NCBI GenBank assembly: GCA_035547915.1
Contig: DASZTS010000043.1
Span: 4,881 to 68,880, forward strand
Direction: 5' to 3'
Length of the DNA stretch: 64,000 bases
Source: DASSFG01 sp035547915
Lineage (GTDB): Bacteria; Planctomycetota; Planctomycetia; Pirellulales; JAICIG01
The notes under the pieces were generated by a model. The model searched no databases. It saw only the letters and a program-made list of their open reading frames with translations, and was not told where the DNA came from. The position numbers were made by a program, and so were the translations under genes. Of the stretch, positions 32,112-41,046 are shown piece after piece (within the stretch, counting starts at the first letter, position 1; each line of letters begins with the position of its first letter).

Positions 32112-34232
32112 ATGTGCGCATGGAAGAAAACCCCCTGTAGAACGGTCAGAGAGCAGGGAGCGAAGTCGCTAAGACGATTTCGTCCGATACTGTGGCTGCT
32201 CTTGCCGGCCATTCTGTCCGCGCAATCACTGCGCCCGGCCGCGGTGGCCCAGTCCCCCGCGGCCGTGGTGAGCGCGGATTCACCGTCCGGCGATGACTTG
32301 ATTACCGTGTCAGGCCAAGTGCTCGATCCGCAAGGCAAGCCGCTGGCGGGAGCCACAATTGCGGCCCTACATTCACCGCACCACTTCACTACCTATCCGC
32401 CGCTTGCGAAGAGAAGGTGCGATCCCGAAGGTCGCTTTACGGTAGCGTTTCGTAAATCCCAGTACGCGATTGGCCTCGGTCCGGCCGACAACTGGAAGGA
32501 CGCCATGATCGTGGCGAGTGCCGATGGATTCGGGCTGGCGTGGATCCGCTGGCGCGAGATTCCCGCCGGCCGAGAGCTAACACTTCAATTGGTGGAGGAC
32601 ATGCCGATCACGGGCCGCGTCGTCGACCTCGACGGCCGGCCCGTTGTTGGTGCTGAGGTCAACGCCGGCTGGATGTCTGTGCCCAAGGACGGCGCTCTCG
32701 ATGCCTGGTTGGAAGGTGTCCGCCGGGGGGAATCGAACCTTGCGACGTCGCGGCTGCTTGCCGGGCCAGCACTTTACGTCGACACGTGGTCGCCACGCCC
32801 GGCCGTGACCGACCGCGATGGCCGCTTCCGGATCGCCGGATTGGGACGCGAGCGCGTCGTCGAAGTGTCGTTCAGCGGCCCTGCGATCGCAATCTCGCAG
32901 GCGAAGGTCGTCACGCGGCCACACGACCCTCTCGAAGAAAAGCTCGGTGCCGGGGAAGGCGATTTGGGGACTGTATATGGCGCCGACTTTGTGATGGTGG
33001 CGTCCCCGAGCCAGCCGATCGAAGGCATCGTTCGCGACGCCGATAGCGGCGAGCCCTTGCCGGGCGTCCGCATCGAAAGCTGGAGCCTTGCCGGCCGGAA
33101 TTGGGTTCCTTTACATCTGTTGGGAACCACGACCGACGCATCGGGACATTACCGATTGTCGGGTATGCCGAAAGGCAAGGGCAACAAGATCATGGCGCTA
33201 CCGAACGACGATCAGCCATATCTCATGCGAAAGGTAAGCGTGCCCGAGCCGGAAGCGGCCAAGCCAGTCACGGTCGATATCGACCTGCACCGCGGCGTTT
33301 GGATCAGCGGTCGCGTCACCGATAAGGCCACGCATAAAGGCGTACTGGCGCAGATGTATTATTGGCCGTTCCGCTCAAACGAGTTCGCGCAGAGGCTCCC
33401 CGAATTCGCCGCGCCTGACGAGACTTATGGAGTTGACGACCGCTATGCCACGCATCCCGATGGCACGTATCGACTGGTGGCACTTCCGGGCAGAGGAATC
33501 GTGGGCGCCAAGTGCAAGCTGAACCCATACCGCCTGGGCGTCGGTGCGGAAGAGATCGCCGGCGCGGGCAAATCCGGGGCCTTCGACACTTACTGGTGTC
33601 CGCAGATCCCCGGCAAGCGTTGGCCTCACGCCATGAAGGAAGTGGATCCGCCGGACGCCGAGACGTTTGTTTGCGATCTCTCACTCGACCCGGGCGGGAC
33701 GATCACTGTTAACGTGGTTGATCCCGACGGACAGCCGCTGGGCGGCTTTGAAGCCGACGGCAAGTCGGCAACGTGGCATGGATTTGGCGCCCCGGTTCAG
33801 GGCCACAGCTTTGACGTCGCCGAACTCGGCCCCGACGAAACGCGAACCGTCGTGATTCGCCACAAACAGCGCAAGCTGGCCACGGCGGTAAATGTGCGGT
33901 TGGCCGATCATCCAGGTGGCGCCATGTCCGTGGCTCTTGCGCCCTCAGCCAAGATCGTCGGCCGGGTCGTGGATCAAAATGGCGCAGCCGTGCCGGCGGC
34001 AACCGTCACACTATATTGGTACGGCTTGCAAAACGAAGGCGGTTCTAATGGCGTGCTCTCTCCGGTCGCGACCGACGATCGCGGGCGTTTTGAATACTCC
34101 GATGTTCCCAGCGGCTGCATCTACAACATTCAGACCCAGGTCGCGGGGAATAACCGTATCTATTTGAACGATTTTCGGAATGTGGCACCCGGCGAGGCTA
34201 AAGACCTTGGCGAAATCAAGGTGGGGCGTTGA
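32112..34232 (+). CDS. Secreted multidomain carboxypeptidase-regulatory-like protein
   Basis: A 706-residue exported protein. A basic N-region and hydrophobic stretch (FRPILWLLLPAILSAQSL) form the signal peptide. At least four carboxypeptidase regulatory-like beta-sandwich domains are visible through their GxVxDxxGxPxxGA cores: ISVSGQVLDPQGKPLAGA-like at ~62, ITGRVVDLDGRPVVGAEV ~170, IEGIVRDADSGEPLPGVRI ~300 and IVGRVVDQNGAAVPAATV ~618. No peptidase domain. Such strings of domains are typical planctomycete surface or periplasmic proteins, likely binding sugars or proteins. Confidence 0.78.
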   Translation: MCAWKKTPCRTVREQGAKSLRRFRPILWLLLPAILSAQSLRPAAVAQSPAAVVSADSPSGDDLITVSGQVLDPQGKPLAGATIAALHSPHHFTTYPPLAKRRCDPEGRFTVAFRKSQYAIGLGPADNWKDAMIVASADGFGLAWIRWREIPAGRELTLQLVEDMPITGRVVDLDGRPVVGAEVNAGWMSVPKDGALDAWLEGVRRGESNLATSRLLAGPALYVDTWSPRPAVTDRDGRFRIAGLGRERVVEVSFSGPAIAISQAKVVTRPHDPLEEKLGAGEGDLGTVYGADFVMVASPSQPIEGIVRDADSGEPLPGVRIESWSLAGRNWVPLHLLGTTTDASGHYRLSGMPKGKGNKIMALPNDDQPYLMRKVSVPEPEAAKPVTVDIDLHRGVWISGRVTDKATHKGVLAQMYYWPFRSNEFAQRLPEFAAPDETYGVDDRYATHPDGTYRLVALPGRGIVGAKCKLNPYRLGVGAEEIAGAGKSGAFDTYWCPQIPGKRWPHAMKEVDPPDAETFVCDLSLDPGGTITVNVVDPDGQPLGGFEADGKSATWHGFGAPVQGHSFDVAELGPDETRTVVIRHKQRKLATAVNVRLADHPGGAMSVALAPSAKIVGRVVDQNGAAVPAATVTLYWYGLQNEGGSNGVLSPVATDDRGRFEYSDVPSGCIYNIQTQVAGNNRIYLNDFRNVAPGEAKDLGEIKVGR

Positions 34233-34528
34233 AGTAAAGGTGGACGCGAAGTGGCGGCCGGGGAAGTGCCTGCGCGATGCGCGCACTCCGCTTGGGGGAA
34301 GTCTTGAATGCCCGCGCTGACGAAATCGCAGGCATGGTCATGTTGTTGCCTCTGCTTGCCAGCGTTGCGTTCGACCACTGCTTGGCCAAGAAACGAAAGC
34401 GAAAGCGCCGCTAGCCCTGCCTAAAGATCCGGTTCCTTGCTAACCGGGCCTTCGGCTGGGAGGCGGCAGGGACACAGGGAGGCGCCGGGGATTCAGGAAG
34501 GGAGCACGACCGGCCAAGACCGCCCCGA

Positions 34529-34556
34529 TTGACACCCCCCGGCGTAGCTCTACAAT
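34529..34556 (+). promoter_or_regulatory. Sigma-70 type promoter of the arg genes
   Basis: TTGACA at 34529-34534, 16-base spacer, TACAAT at 34551-34556. Expected transcription start is about 34563, ~97 bases before argB, leaving a leader with an intrinsic terminator. Confidence 0.65.
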
Positions 34557-34598
34557 AAATCGTTTTCCTCCGACAACCCATTGCTCACCGGCGTAACG

Positions 34599-34712
34599 AT
34601 GCTTCCTTCGCGGAAGCTTTTTTCGTTCGCTCACCGCAGCCCATTGAGGACTACCGCCCGTGAAGAGTGCCGTGGCCGAATGGTCGCCTGCCGGCGACGT
34701 CGACGGGAGTAG
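34599..34712 (+). promoter_or_regulatory. Arginine-rich upstream reading frame overlapping argB start
   Basis: ATG 34599 to TAG 34712 encodes 37 residues with 11 Arg, including five consecutive Arg codons just before the stop. The ATG is at the foot of the leader terminator and the frame overlaps the first 17 codons of argB in another frame. It could be a leader peptide for attenuation, or a chance frame in GC-rich coding DNA. No strong ribosome binding site precedes it. Confidence 0.3.
34601..34623 (+). terminator. Intrinsic terminator in the argB leader
   Basis: GCTTCC and GGAAGC form a 6-bp stem around TTCGC, followed by six T. It lies between the promoter (34529-34556) and argB (34660), so it must stop some transcripts of the arg genes. 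Confidence 0.7.
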
Positions 34713-35595
34713 GCCCTTGTACAGCGCGATCGAAAAGGCCGACGTGCTCATCGAAGCACTGGAGTGGATCCGGCGGTTTCGCGACAAGATCACTGTCATC
34801 AAGTTGGGCGGCAGCGTCATGGAGGATCCGAACGCGCTGCGCCACCTGCTGCTCGATATCATCTTCATGCGCACGGTTGGCATGCGCCCGGTCGTGGTCC
34901 ACGGCGGAGGCGCCGCCATCAGTCGGGCCATGACCGACGCGGGCCTGGTGCCGCGATTCGTGCAGGGGCGCCGTTACACCGACGACGCCGTCCTGGGGAT
35001 CGTGGAACACGTCCTTGCCTACGAAACCAACGAGCACGTCGCCAACCGCATCGAAGAGTTGGGGGGCCGCGCCGCCCCTCTCAATTTCCACACCACGAAC
35101 GTCCTGTTCGGCGAACGCATCTCGCTGGCGGGCGAGAACGGTGAGTCGCTCGACCTGGGGCACGTGGGGCATGTGACGCGCGTCGACCGCACCACCATCG
35201 AGAACCTGTGCTACGCCGGGATCGTGCCGGTGATTCCCTCGATGTGCGTCGACGCCGACAAGCAGAAGTTGAACGTGAACGCCGACACGGCGGCCACGGC
35301 CGTCGCGCAGGCCATGAGGGCCGAAAAGCTCGTCTTCCTGAGCGATGTGAACGGAGTGCGTCGCAGCAAAGACGACCCGGATTCGCTCATCAATTCGCTC
35401 ACCGCCACGGAAGCGCGAGCGTTGATCGCCAACGGAGCGGTCGAGTCGGGTATGATTCCCAAAGTAGAAGCCTGCCTGGAAACGCTCGACAACGGCGTGA
35501 GCAAGATCCACATCATCGACGGCCGCCTGCGTCATTCACTCCTGCTCGAAATCTACACCAGCAGCGGAGTGGGAACGGAAATTGTTAAAGCTTGA
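34660..35595 (+). CDS. argB: Acetylglutamate kinase
   Basis: Second step of arginine synthesis: phosphorylates N-acetylglutamate. 311 residues from GTG 34660 (TGAGGA 9 bases upstream). The amino-acid-kinase fold is clear: KITVIKLGGSVMEDP (nucleotide loop and Lys), VVVHGGGAAISR (substrate Gly loop), the NADTAATAVAQAM segment, KLVFLSDVNGVRR, and the C-terminal GMIPKVEACLETLDNGVSKIHIIDGR. The ~40-residue N-terminal extension resembles the arginine-sensing helix of feedback-inhibited hexameric enzymes, so allosteric inhibition by arginine is plausible. First gene of an argB-argD-argF cluster. Confidence 0.96.
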   Translation: MKSAVAEWSPAGDVDGSRPLYSAIEKADVLIEALEWIRRFRDKITVIKLGGSVMEDPNALRHLLLDIIFMRTVGMRPVVVHGGGAAISRAMTDAGLVPRFVQGRRYTDDAVLGIVEHVLAYETNEHVANRIEELGGRAAPLNFHTTNVLFGERISLAGENGESLDLGHVGHVTRVDRTTIENLCYAGIVPVIPSMCVDADKQKLNVNADTAATAVAQAMRAEKLVFLSDVNGVRRSKDDPDSLINSLTATEARALIANGAVESGMIPKVEACLETLDNGVSKIHIIDGRLRHSLLLEIYTSSGVGTEIVKA

Positions 35596-35692
35596 ATGAG
35601 GGCGGCGCGAACCGTCGCGCCGGGGCCCCTGTCCTACGCTCCTCGCCGCCGGGGTGACTTTTTTCGCGAAACCAGAGAGTCGGGTATTTCCT

Positions 35693-36928
35693 ATGGCTAC
35701 CACTCCTTCTGCCGCCGTCCGGTCGTCGTCCGGCGCAGCTTCGTCGTCGGAAGTCGTCGAGTTGTTCAAGCGGTACGTCGTACCGAACTACAACCGCTAC
35801 CCGATCTGCCTGGCGCGCGGCGAGGGATCGTACGTCTGGGACAGCGAGGGGAACCGCTATCTCGATCTCTTTCCCGGCTGGGGGTGCAATCTCTTGGGGC
35901 ACTGCCCGCCGCCGGTGGTAAAGGCGGTTCAAGAACAGGTCGCCACGCTGATCCACGTACCCAACACCTGGTACATCGAGTCGCAGGGCCAGTGGGCGCA
36001 GGCCCTGTCTGAGCGAAGCTTCGGCGGCCAGGCGTTCTTCTGCAATTCGGGCACCGAGGCGAACGAGGCGGCCATTAAGCTCGCCCGGCTGCACACGCCG
36101 AAACAGCGCTACAAGATCATCACCTTCACGGGCGGCTTCCATGGCCGAACGCTCGGATCGACGGCCGCCACCGCCCAACCGAAATACCATGAAGGGCTTG
36201 GTCCGCTGATGGCGGGCTTCGTCTACGCCCCCTACGGCGACCTCGCGGCCGTGCGTAATCTGGTCGATGGCGAAACGGCCGCCATCATGGTCGAGCCCGT
36301 GCAGGGCGAGGGCGGCATCAACATCCCGCCCGCGGACTTCTTGCCCGGTTTGCGGGAAATCTGCGACGAAAACGGCCTCCTACTGATCTTCGACGAGGTG
36401 CAGAGCGGCTGTGGCCGCACCGGCGAATGGTTCGCCTATCAACATTTCGGTGTCACACCGGATGTGATGACGCTGGCTAAGGCGCTGTGTGGCGGCATCG
36501 CCGGCGGCGCCATGCTGACCAAGCCCGAGATCGCTCCGAGTTTGCGACCGGGCATGCACGCCGCCACCTTCGGCGGCAATCCGATCGCGGCCCGCGCCGG
36601 CATCGCCGCGATGGAGATGATCGAGGACGAGAACCTGCTGGCCAACGCGCGACAGGTGAGTGACGTGTTTCGCGGCCGATTGGAGGCCTTGCGGTCCGAA
36701 TGCGACGTCATCGAAGACGTGCGGATACTGGGTATGATGATCGGCGTCGAGTTGGCACGCGAAGGAGCGCCGGTCGTCAAAGCGTGCCTCGATCGCAAGC
36801 TGCTGATCAACTGCACGCAGGGCACCGTCCTCCGGCTACTTCCCGCCCTCAATCTCACCGCCGAGCAGGCAAACGCTGCTTGCGATGTGCTGGCAGACGT
36901 GTTGAAGGAGCAGAGCCATGAACGATGA
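35693..36928 (+). CDS. argD: Acetylornithine aminotransferase
   Basis: Pyridoxal-phosphate enzyme converting N-acetylglutamate semialdehyde to acetylornithine. 411 residues from ATG 35693. Class-III aminotransferase features: CNSGTEANEAAIKLAR, FTGGFHGRTLGSTAATAQPKY, EPVQGEGGI, LIFDEVQSGCGRTGEWFAYQ, and the PLP Lys in VMTLAKALCGGIAGGAML. The ~20-residue Ser/Ala-rich N-terminus is probably disordered. About 100 bases after argB on the same strand; likely one operon. Confidence 0.95.
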   Translation: MATTPSAAVRSSSGAASSSEVVELFKRYVVPNYNRYPICLARGEGSYVWDSEGNRYLDLFPGWGCNLLGHCPPPVVKAVQEQVATLIHVPNTWYIESQGQWAQALSERSFGGQAFFCNSGTEANEAAIKLARLHTPKQRYKIITFTGGFHGRTLGSTAATAQPKYHEGLGPLMAGFVYAPYGDLAAVRNLVDGETAAIMVEPVQGEGGINIPPADFLPGLREICDENGLLLIFDEVQSGCGRTGEWFAYQHFGVTPDVMTLAKALCGGIAGGAMLTKPEIAPSLRPGMHAATFGGNPIAARAGIAAMEMIEDENLLANARQVSDVFRGRLEALRSECDVIEDVRILGMMIGVELAREGAPVVKACLDRKLLINCTQGTVLRLLPALNLTAEQANAACDVLADVLKEQSHER

Positions 36929-36991
36929 GCACGGTGTGTCGACCGATGCGATGTCGCTGGCTGCTTGTCGCTAATTGAGATCTCTCCCACG

Positions 36992-37909
36992 ATGCGCAAT
37001 CTGATTACGCTGGCTGATTTTTCGAGCGCCGAAATCGAGCGGGTTTTCGCCATCAGCGAGGACCTGAAGAGCAAGTATGCACAAGGCCTGCGCGAGGCAC
37101 TGCTGCCCGGCCGCGTGATCGCGCTGCTGTTCGAGAAGCCGTCGTTGCGGACGCGCGTCAGCTTCGAGGCGGGTATCGTCCACCTGGGCGGCAGCAGTCT
37201 CTTCCTGGGCGAAGAGGTCGGCTGGGGATCGCGCGAATCGATCGCCGATTTCGCGCGGGTGCTGAGCACCTATGTCGACGCGATCGTCGTGCGGGCCAAG
37301 TCGCATCAGAAGCTGCTCGAGTTGGCGACGCACTCGACGTGTACGGTGATCAACGGTCTGACCGACTATTTACACCCCTGCCAGGCATTGGCCGACCTGT
37401 TCACCCTGCGCGAGCTGATCGGTCCGTTGCAGGGGCAGACGCTGGTCTATGTCGGCGACGGCAACAATGTCGCCCGCACCCTGGCCATCGGTTGCGGCCG
37501 GTTGGCGATGCGTTTCGTACTCGCCGCGCCCAAGCAGTATCAGTTCGATGCCGACTTCCTGGCGTTGCTGAAAGAGGAAGTGCCGCAACTCAAGCTGACC
37601 GTGACGACGAACCCGCGCGAAGCGGTGCGCAACGCCGCGGCCGTCTACACCGATGTCTGGACGAGCATGGGACAGGAGTCGGAGAACGAGGTGCGGCGCC
37701 AGGCGCTGGCCGATTATCAGGTGAACGACGAGTTGCTGCGCCACGCACCGAAAGCGGCCTATTTCATGCACTGCTTGCCCGCCCGGCGAGGCGAAGAAGT
37801 GACCGACGGCGTGATCGATGGTGCAGCGAGTATCGTCGTGCAGCAGGCGGCCAACCGTCTACACGTCCAAAAAGGGATTCTCGCCTGGCTCCTGGGAGCG
37901 AAGGCCTGA
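36992..37909 (+). CDS. argF: Ornithine carbamoyltransferase
   Basis: Converts ornithine and carbamoyl phosphate to citrulline. 305 residues from ATG 36992; the frame extends to a TTG at 36965 without support. Motifs: FEKPSLRTRVSFEAG (carbamoyl-phosphate loop), NGLTDYLHPCQALADL (HPCQ), YVGDGNNVARTLAIG, DVWTSMGQE and MHCLPARRGEEV (ornithine-loop HCLP). Acts as a trimer in the cytoplasm. Sits 60 bases after argD on the same strand. Confidence 0.95.
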   Translation: MRNLITLADFSSAEIERVFAISEDLKSKYAQGLREALLPGRVIALLFEKPSLRTRVSFEAGIVHLGGSSLFLGEEVGWGSRESIADFARVLSTYVDAIVVRAKSHQKLLELATHSTCTVINGLTDYLHPCQALADLFTLRELIGPLQGQTLVYVGDGNNVARTLAIGCGRLAMRFVLAAPKQYQFDADFLALLKEEVPQLKLTVTTNPREAVRNAAAVYTDVWTSMGQESENEVRRQALADYQVNDELLRHAPKAAYFMHCLPARRGEEVTDGVIDGAASIVVQQAANRLHVQKGILAWLLGAKA

Positions 37910-37952
37910 ACCATCGGAACGCGGGCTTTCGTTTCGTCCGCCGCGACTAGGT

Positions 37953-38552
37953 TCATTCTCCCGCGTCGCGGCCCGGCGATCGTCGGCGTCGCGCGACGAT
38001 CTCACAATACATCGCCCAGAGCCAGTCGAGACTCGGCCCGCCGGCATCGCCGCTCCCCTCCGCCGCCTCCGGGGAAGAAGAGAATTCGGCCAGCCGATCG
38101 GCAACGATGATCGTGTCGATCTCACCAAAGGCTGTCAAAATCTGTTCACGGGCCTGGGGTGTGTCGACCACTATCCGGCCGGCATTTTCGATCGCTTGCT
38201 GCGCATCGGCGCGCACCGTCGAACCAGCCAAGCTGGCGGCCAATTCTTCCCCGAAGGTCAGGATCAGGTACGGAACCCCGGTCTCCAAGGCCAGGTGGCC
38301 GAGCAATCCAACACCTTGCACATGAATGACTTGAGGATCGTAATCGGACACCTCGGCGTCGAGTCGCAGCCGCATGGCCGCGCGAAATTGATGCGGGCCC
38401 TTGTCGGTGTCCGTAACATTGGGGACTAACTCGCGCATGGAATGGCCAGCTTCGGTCGCCTGGCGCACGAGTTGCGACAACAGCAGCGTCGAGGCCGCGA
38501 CTTCGGGCGGAGAAGTCGGCGTAAACCGGTCCCGAACGAGCAAGATTCGCAT
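37953..38552 (-). CDS. Glycosyltransferase-family-4-like N-terminal domain protein
   Basis: A 199-residue protein starting MRILLVRDRFTPTSPPEVAA, which matches the donor-side N-terminal Rossmann domain of GT4 glycosyltransferases (VIHVQGVGLLGHLALETGVPYLILTFGEEL). The second Rossmann domain with the EX7E motif is missing, so it is a half-length protein: either a lone domain or a truncated gene. The C-terminal tail is Arg-rich. Convergent with argF. Confidence 0.6.
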   Translation of the reverse strand: MRILLVRDRFTPTSPPEVAASTLLLSQLVRQATEAGHSMRELVPNVTDTDKGPHQFRAAMRLRLDAEVSDYDPQVIHVQGVGLLGHLALETGVPYLILTFGEELAASLAGSTVRADAQQAIENAGRIVVDTPQAREQILTAFGEIDTIIVADRLAEFSSSPEAAEGSGDAGGPSLDWLWAMYCEIVARRRRSPGRDAGE

Positions 38553-39003
38553 GGCGTCAGTCTAGTGCGCCGCTCTGGGCGGGCAAACGTCCGCCGTCTA
38601 GCAGCCGATATTTGTGAGAGGCAGAGATGTGCAAAACGTGCGTCTCGATGACGGAAAGATAGGTGCGGTATTGGCGCCAGGAATAGGGATGGCGCCGGTG
38701 GCGCAAGTATTGACGACTTGGGACTTTTTTTCTGCTGCTTATGCTATCCTTCAAGGCCCAGAGTCCTAGACCGAGGTGGCAAAAGTGGCTAGGCTGAATA
38801 ACCCTAGGGTATTACGTGCTTATCCATAAAAGCGTGCGTCGCGGAGCGGTAGATTCCGTCGGCGCACGGGTTTGCGGACAGGCTGCAGGGCGGCGTCACT
38901 TTAAGGTTTGGGTCAAGTCGGCCGAGGCCGAACCCGACTTCCGAGACGTGGCAAGGCGCGAAACTCATCTCTTCCCTACGCTCCCAGGCGAGCATCAATC
39001 GGC
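38553..39003. other. Intergenic leader before the HlyD/M50 set
   Basis: About 450 bases between divergent genes. A plausible weak promoter (TTGGGA near 38718 and TATGCT at 38740-38745) could serve the exporter genes. No clear structured RNA or repeat was recognised. Confidence 0.35.
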
Positions 39004-41037
39004 ATGAGTACCGAACAGGTCGATCCGCACCTCATCGAGCAGACAAAACAGCAGATTCGCGGCCTGGTGGTCGAGATCGCGCAGCTTGCCAAGCAGCAAG
39101 TCGATGCCCGCGAGTTCTACGGCGCCTTTCTCGATCGCGTCGTCTCGGCCTTGGCGGCGGCCGGCGGCGCGGTCTGGACACTGGGCGACGCCGGTGCGCT
39201 CGAGTTGCAGTATCAGATCAACTTCCGCGAAACACGCCTGGCCGACAACCAACAGAACCTGCAGCGGCACGGCATGCTGCTGCAAAAGACGATGACCTCC
39301 GGTGAGGGCGCCCTCGTCACTCCGCACTCGGGCGAAGGCGAGGGTAATCAGCCGGCCAATCCAACGGACTTTTTGTTGATTCTCGGTCCGGTCAAGGTGG
39401 ACCAGGAACCGAAGGGGATCGTCGAGGTCTTCCAGCGCCCCGGCGCGCCGCCGAACACGCAGCGCGGCTACCTCAAGTTCTTGATGCAGATGTGCGAGCT
39501 GGCCAGCGATTACCTCAAGAATCGCCAGCTTCGACATTTCACCGATCGCCAGACGCTCTGGAACCAGCTCGAGAACTTCAGCCGGGTCGCCCATACCAGC
39601 CTCGATCCGCGCGAGACGGCCTATACCGTCGCCAACGAGGGACGCCGCCTGATCGAGTGCGACCGCGTGAGCGTGGCGATTCGCCGCGGACGCAACTGCA
39701 CCGTCGAAGCGGTCAGCGGCCAAGACACGTTCGATAAACGATCCAATGTCATCGCCCTGTTGAATCGCCTTTCGACGGCCGTGGTGGCCGCGGGCGAGCC
39801 GCTCTGGTACGCCGGCGATACTTCCGATCTGGCGCCGCAGGTGGAAGAAGCGGTGCAGGCGTACGTCGATGAATCGCACTCGAAACACGTGGCGGTGTTG
39901 CCGCTCAAGCGGCCCGAAGCGGACAAGTCGGACGAGGAAGCGGACGAACCCGAAACCATCGGCGCGCTGATCGTCGAGCAGATCGAAGACGCCCGGCCGC
40001 GCGAGGGAATGGTGCAGCGCGTGAACGTGGTCTGCGAGCATAGTTCACTCGCGCTGGCCAACGCCCTGGAACACGACAGCCTGTTCTTGATGCCCGTGTG
40101 GCGCACACTGGGCAAAGCCAAATGGGTCGTGGCGGCGCGGACCCTGCCCAAGACGATCTCGATTTCCATCGCCGTGTTGGTCGTGTTGATCGGCATGTTC
40201 GTGATTCCTGTCGATTTCAGCCTGACCAGCGAAGGTAAGTTGCAGCCGGTCGACCGGCGCGAAGTATTCGCCGCCGTGGACGGCACCATCGACCAGATCC
40301 TGGTCAGGCACGGCGAGCACGTGAAGAAGGGCCAGGTGCTCTTGGAGATGAAGAGCACGGATCTGGAAGTGGCCATCGAGGACGTGACCGGTAAGTTGAA
40401 TCAGGCGATCGAGGCCTTGCAGGCGGCCAAATATACGGGCAACGCTCGCGGCGGCTCGCGCAACGACGACCAGGACGCACGCAACGCGGCCAGCCGGATC
40501 TCCGAATACCAGGAGCAGGTCAAGAGCTACAAGTTCCAGTTGGATCTGCTACGCGAGAAGAAGGAAAAACTGAAGGTCACCAGCCCCATCAACGGTGTCG
40601 TCACGACGTGGGACTTCGAGCGTGAATTGCTCAGCCGCCCCGTCAAGCCGGGCGATGCCCTGCTGACCGTAGCCGATGAAAGCTCGGATTGGGAACTGGA
40701 ACTCGACGTGCCCGAGGACCGCATGGGCCACATTACGCTGGCACAGAAGGAGCACGGCCCGCAGCTTCCCGTGACCTATCACCTGGCGACCGAACCGGGT
40801 TCGAATTACGAAGGCGAAGTTACCGACGTCCACGAAAGTGCTGAAGTACAGGGCGAAGACGGGAGCATCGTGCTGGTCAAGGTCAAGATCGACAAAGAAC
40901 AGCACGCCGACCTGCTTCGCCCCGGTGCCAACGTCAAGGCTCGTATCTATTGCGGCCGCAGTTCGATCGGCTATTGGCTGTTCCACGACGCGCTCGGGTT
41001 CATCTCGTCGCGCGTCTTGTTCCCCATGAACATGTGA
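39004..41037 (+). CDS. GAF-domain HlyD-type membrane protein
   Basis: A 677-residue inner-membrane protein. The start is ATG 39004 (upstream frame is not protein-like). Residues ~1-330 are cytoplasmic and include a GAF-like domain (FSRVAHTSLDPRETAYTVANEGRRLIECDRVSVAI). A single membrane helix (ISISIAVLVVLIGMFVIPV ~385) is followed by a periplasmic HlyD adaptor: lipoyl half (VDGTIDQILVRHGEHVKKGQVLLEM), a coiled coil and the second half (KLKVTSPINGVVTTWDFERELLSRPVKPGD). It begins a three-gene set (HlyD, then PqqD-M50-HlyD). Similar sets are common in planctomycetes; cargo is unknown. The GAF head may sense a ligand. Confidence 0.85.
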   Translation: MSTEQVDPHLIEQTKQQIRGLVVEIAQLAKQQVDAREFYGAFLDRVVSALAAAGGAVWTLGDAGALELQYQINFRETRLADNQQNLQRHGMLLQKTMTSGEGALVTPHSGEGEGNQPANPTDFLLILGPVKVDQEPKGIVEVFQRPGAPPNTQRGYLKFLMQMCELASDYLKNRQLRHFTDRQTLWNQLENFSRVAHTSLDPRETAYTVANEGRRLIECDRVSVAIRRGRNCTVEAVSGQDTFDKRSNVIALLNRLSTAVVAAGEPLWYAGDTSDLAPQVEEAVQAYVDESHSKHVAVLPLKRPEADKSDEEADEPETIGALIVEQIEDARPREGMVQRVNVVCEHSSLALANALEHDSLFLMPVWRTLGKAKWVVAARTLPKTISISIAVLVVLIGMFVIPVDFSLTSEGKLQPVDRREVFAAVDGTIDQILVRHGEHVKKGQVLLEMKSTDLEVAIEDVTGKLNQAIEALQAAKYTGNARGGSRNDDQDARNAASRISEYQEQVKSYKFQLDLLREKKEKLKVTSPINGVVTTWDFERELLSRPVKPGDALLTVADESSDWELELDVPEDRMGHITLAQKEHGPQLPVTYHLATEPGSNYEGEVTDVHESAEVQGEDGSIVLVKVKIDKEQHADLLRPGANVKARIYCGRSSIGYWLFHDALGFISSRVLFPMNM

Positions 41038-41046
41038 GAAAAAACG

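Noticed and set aside
31817..32389. Minus-strand frame before the regulatory-like protein
   Set aside because: Overlaps the signal peptide of a good gene and has no recognisable features.
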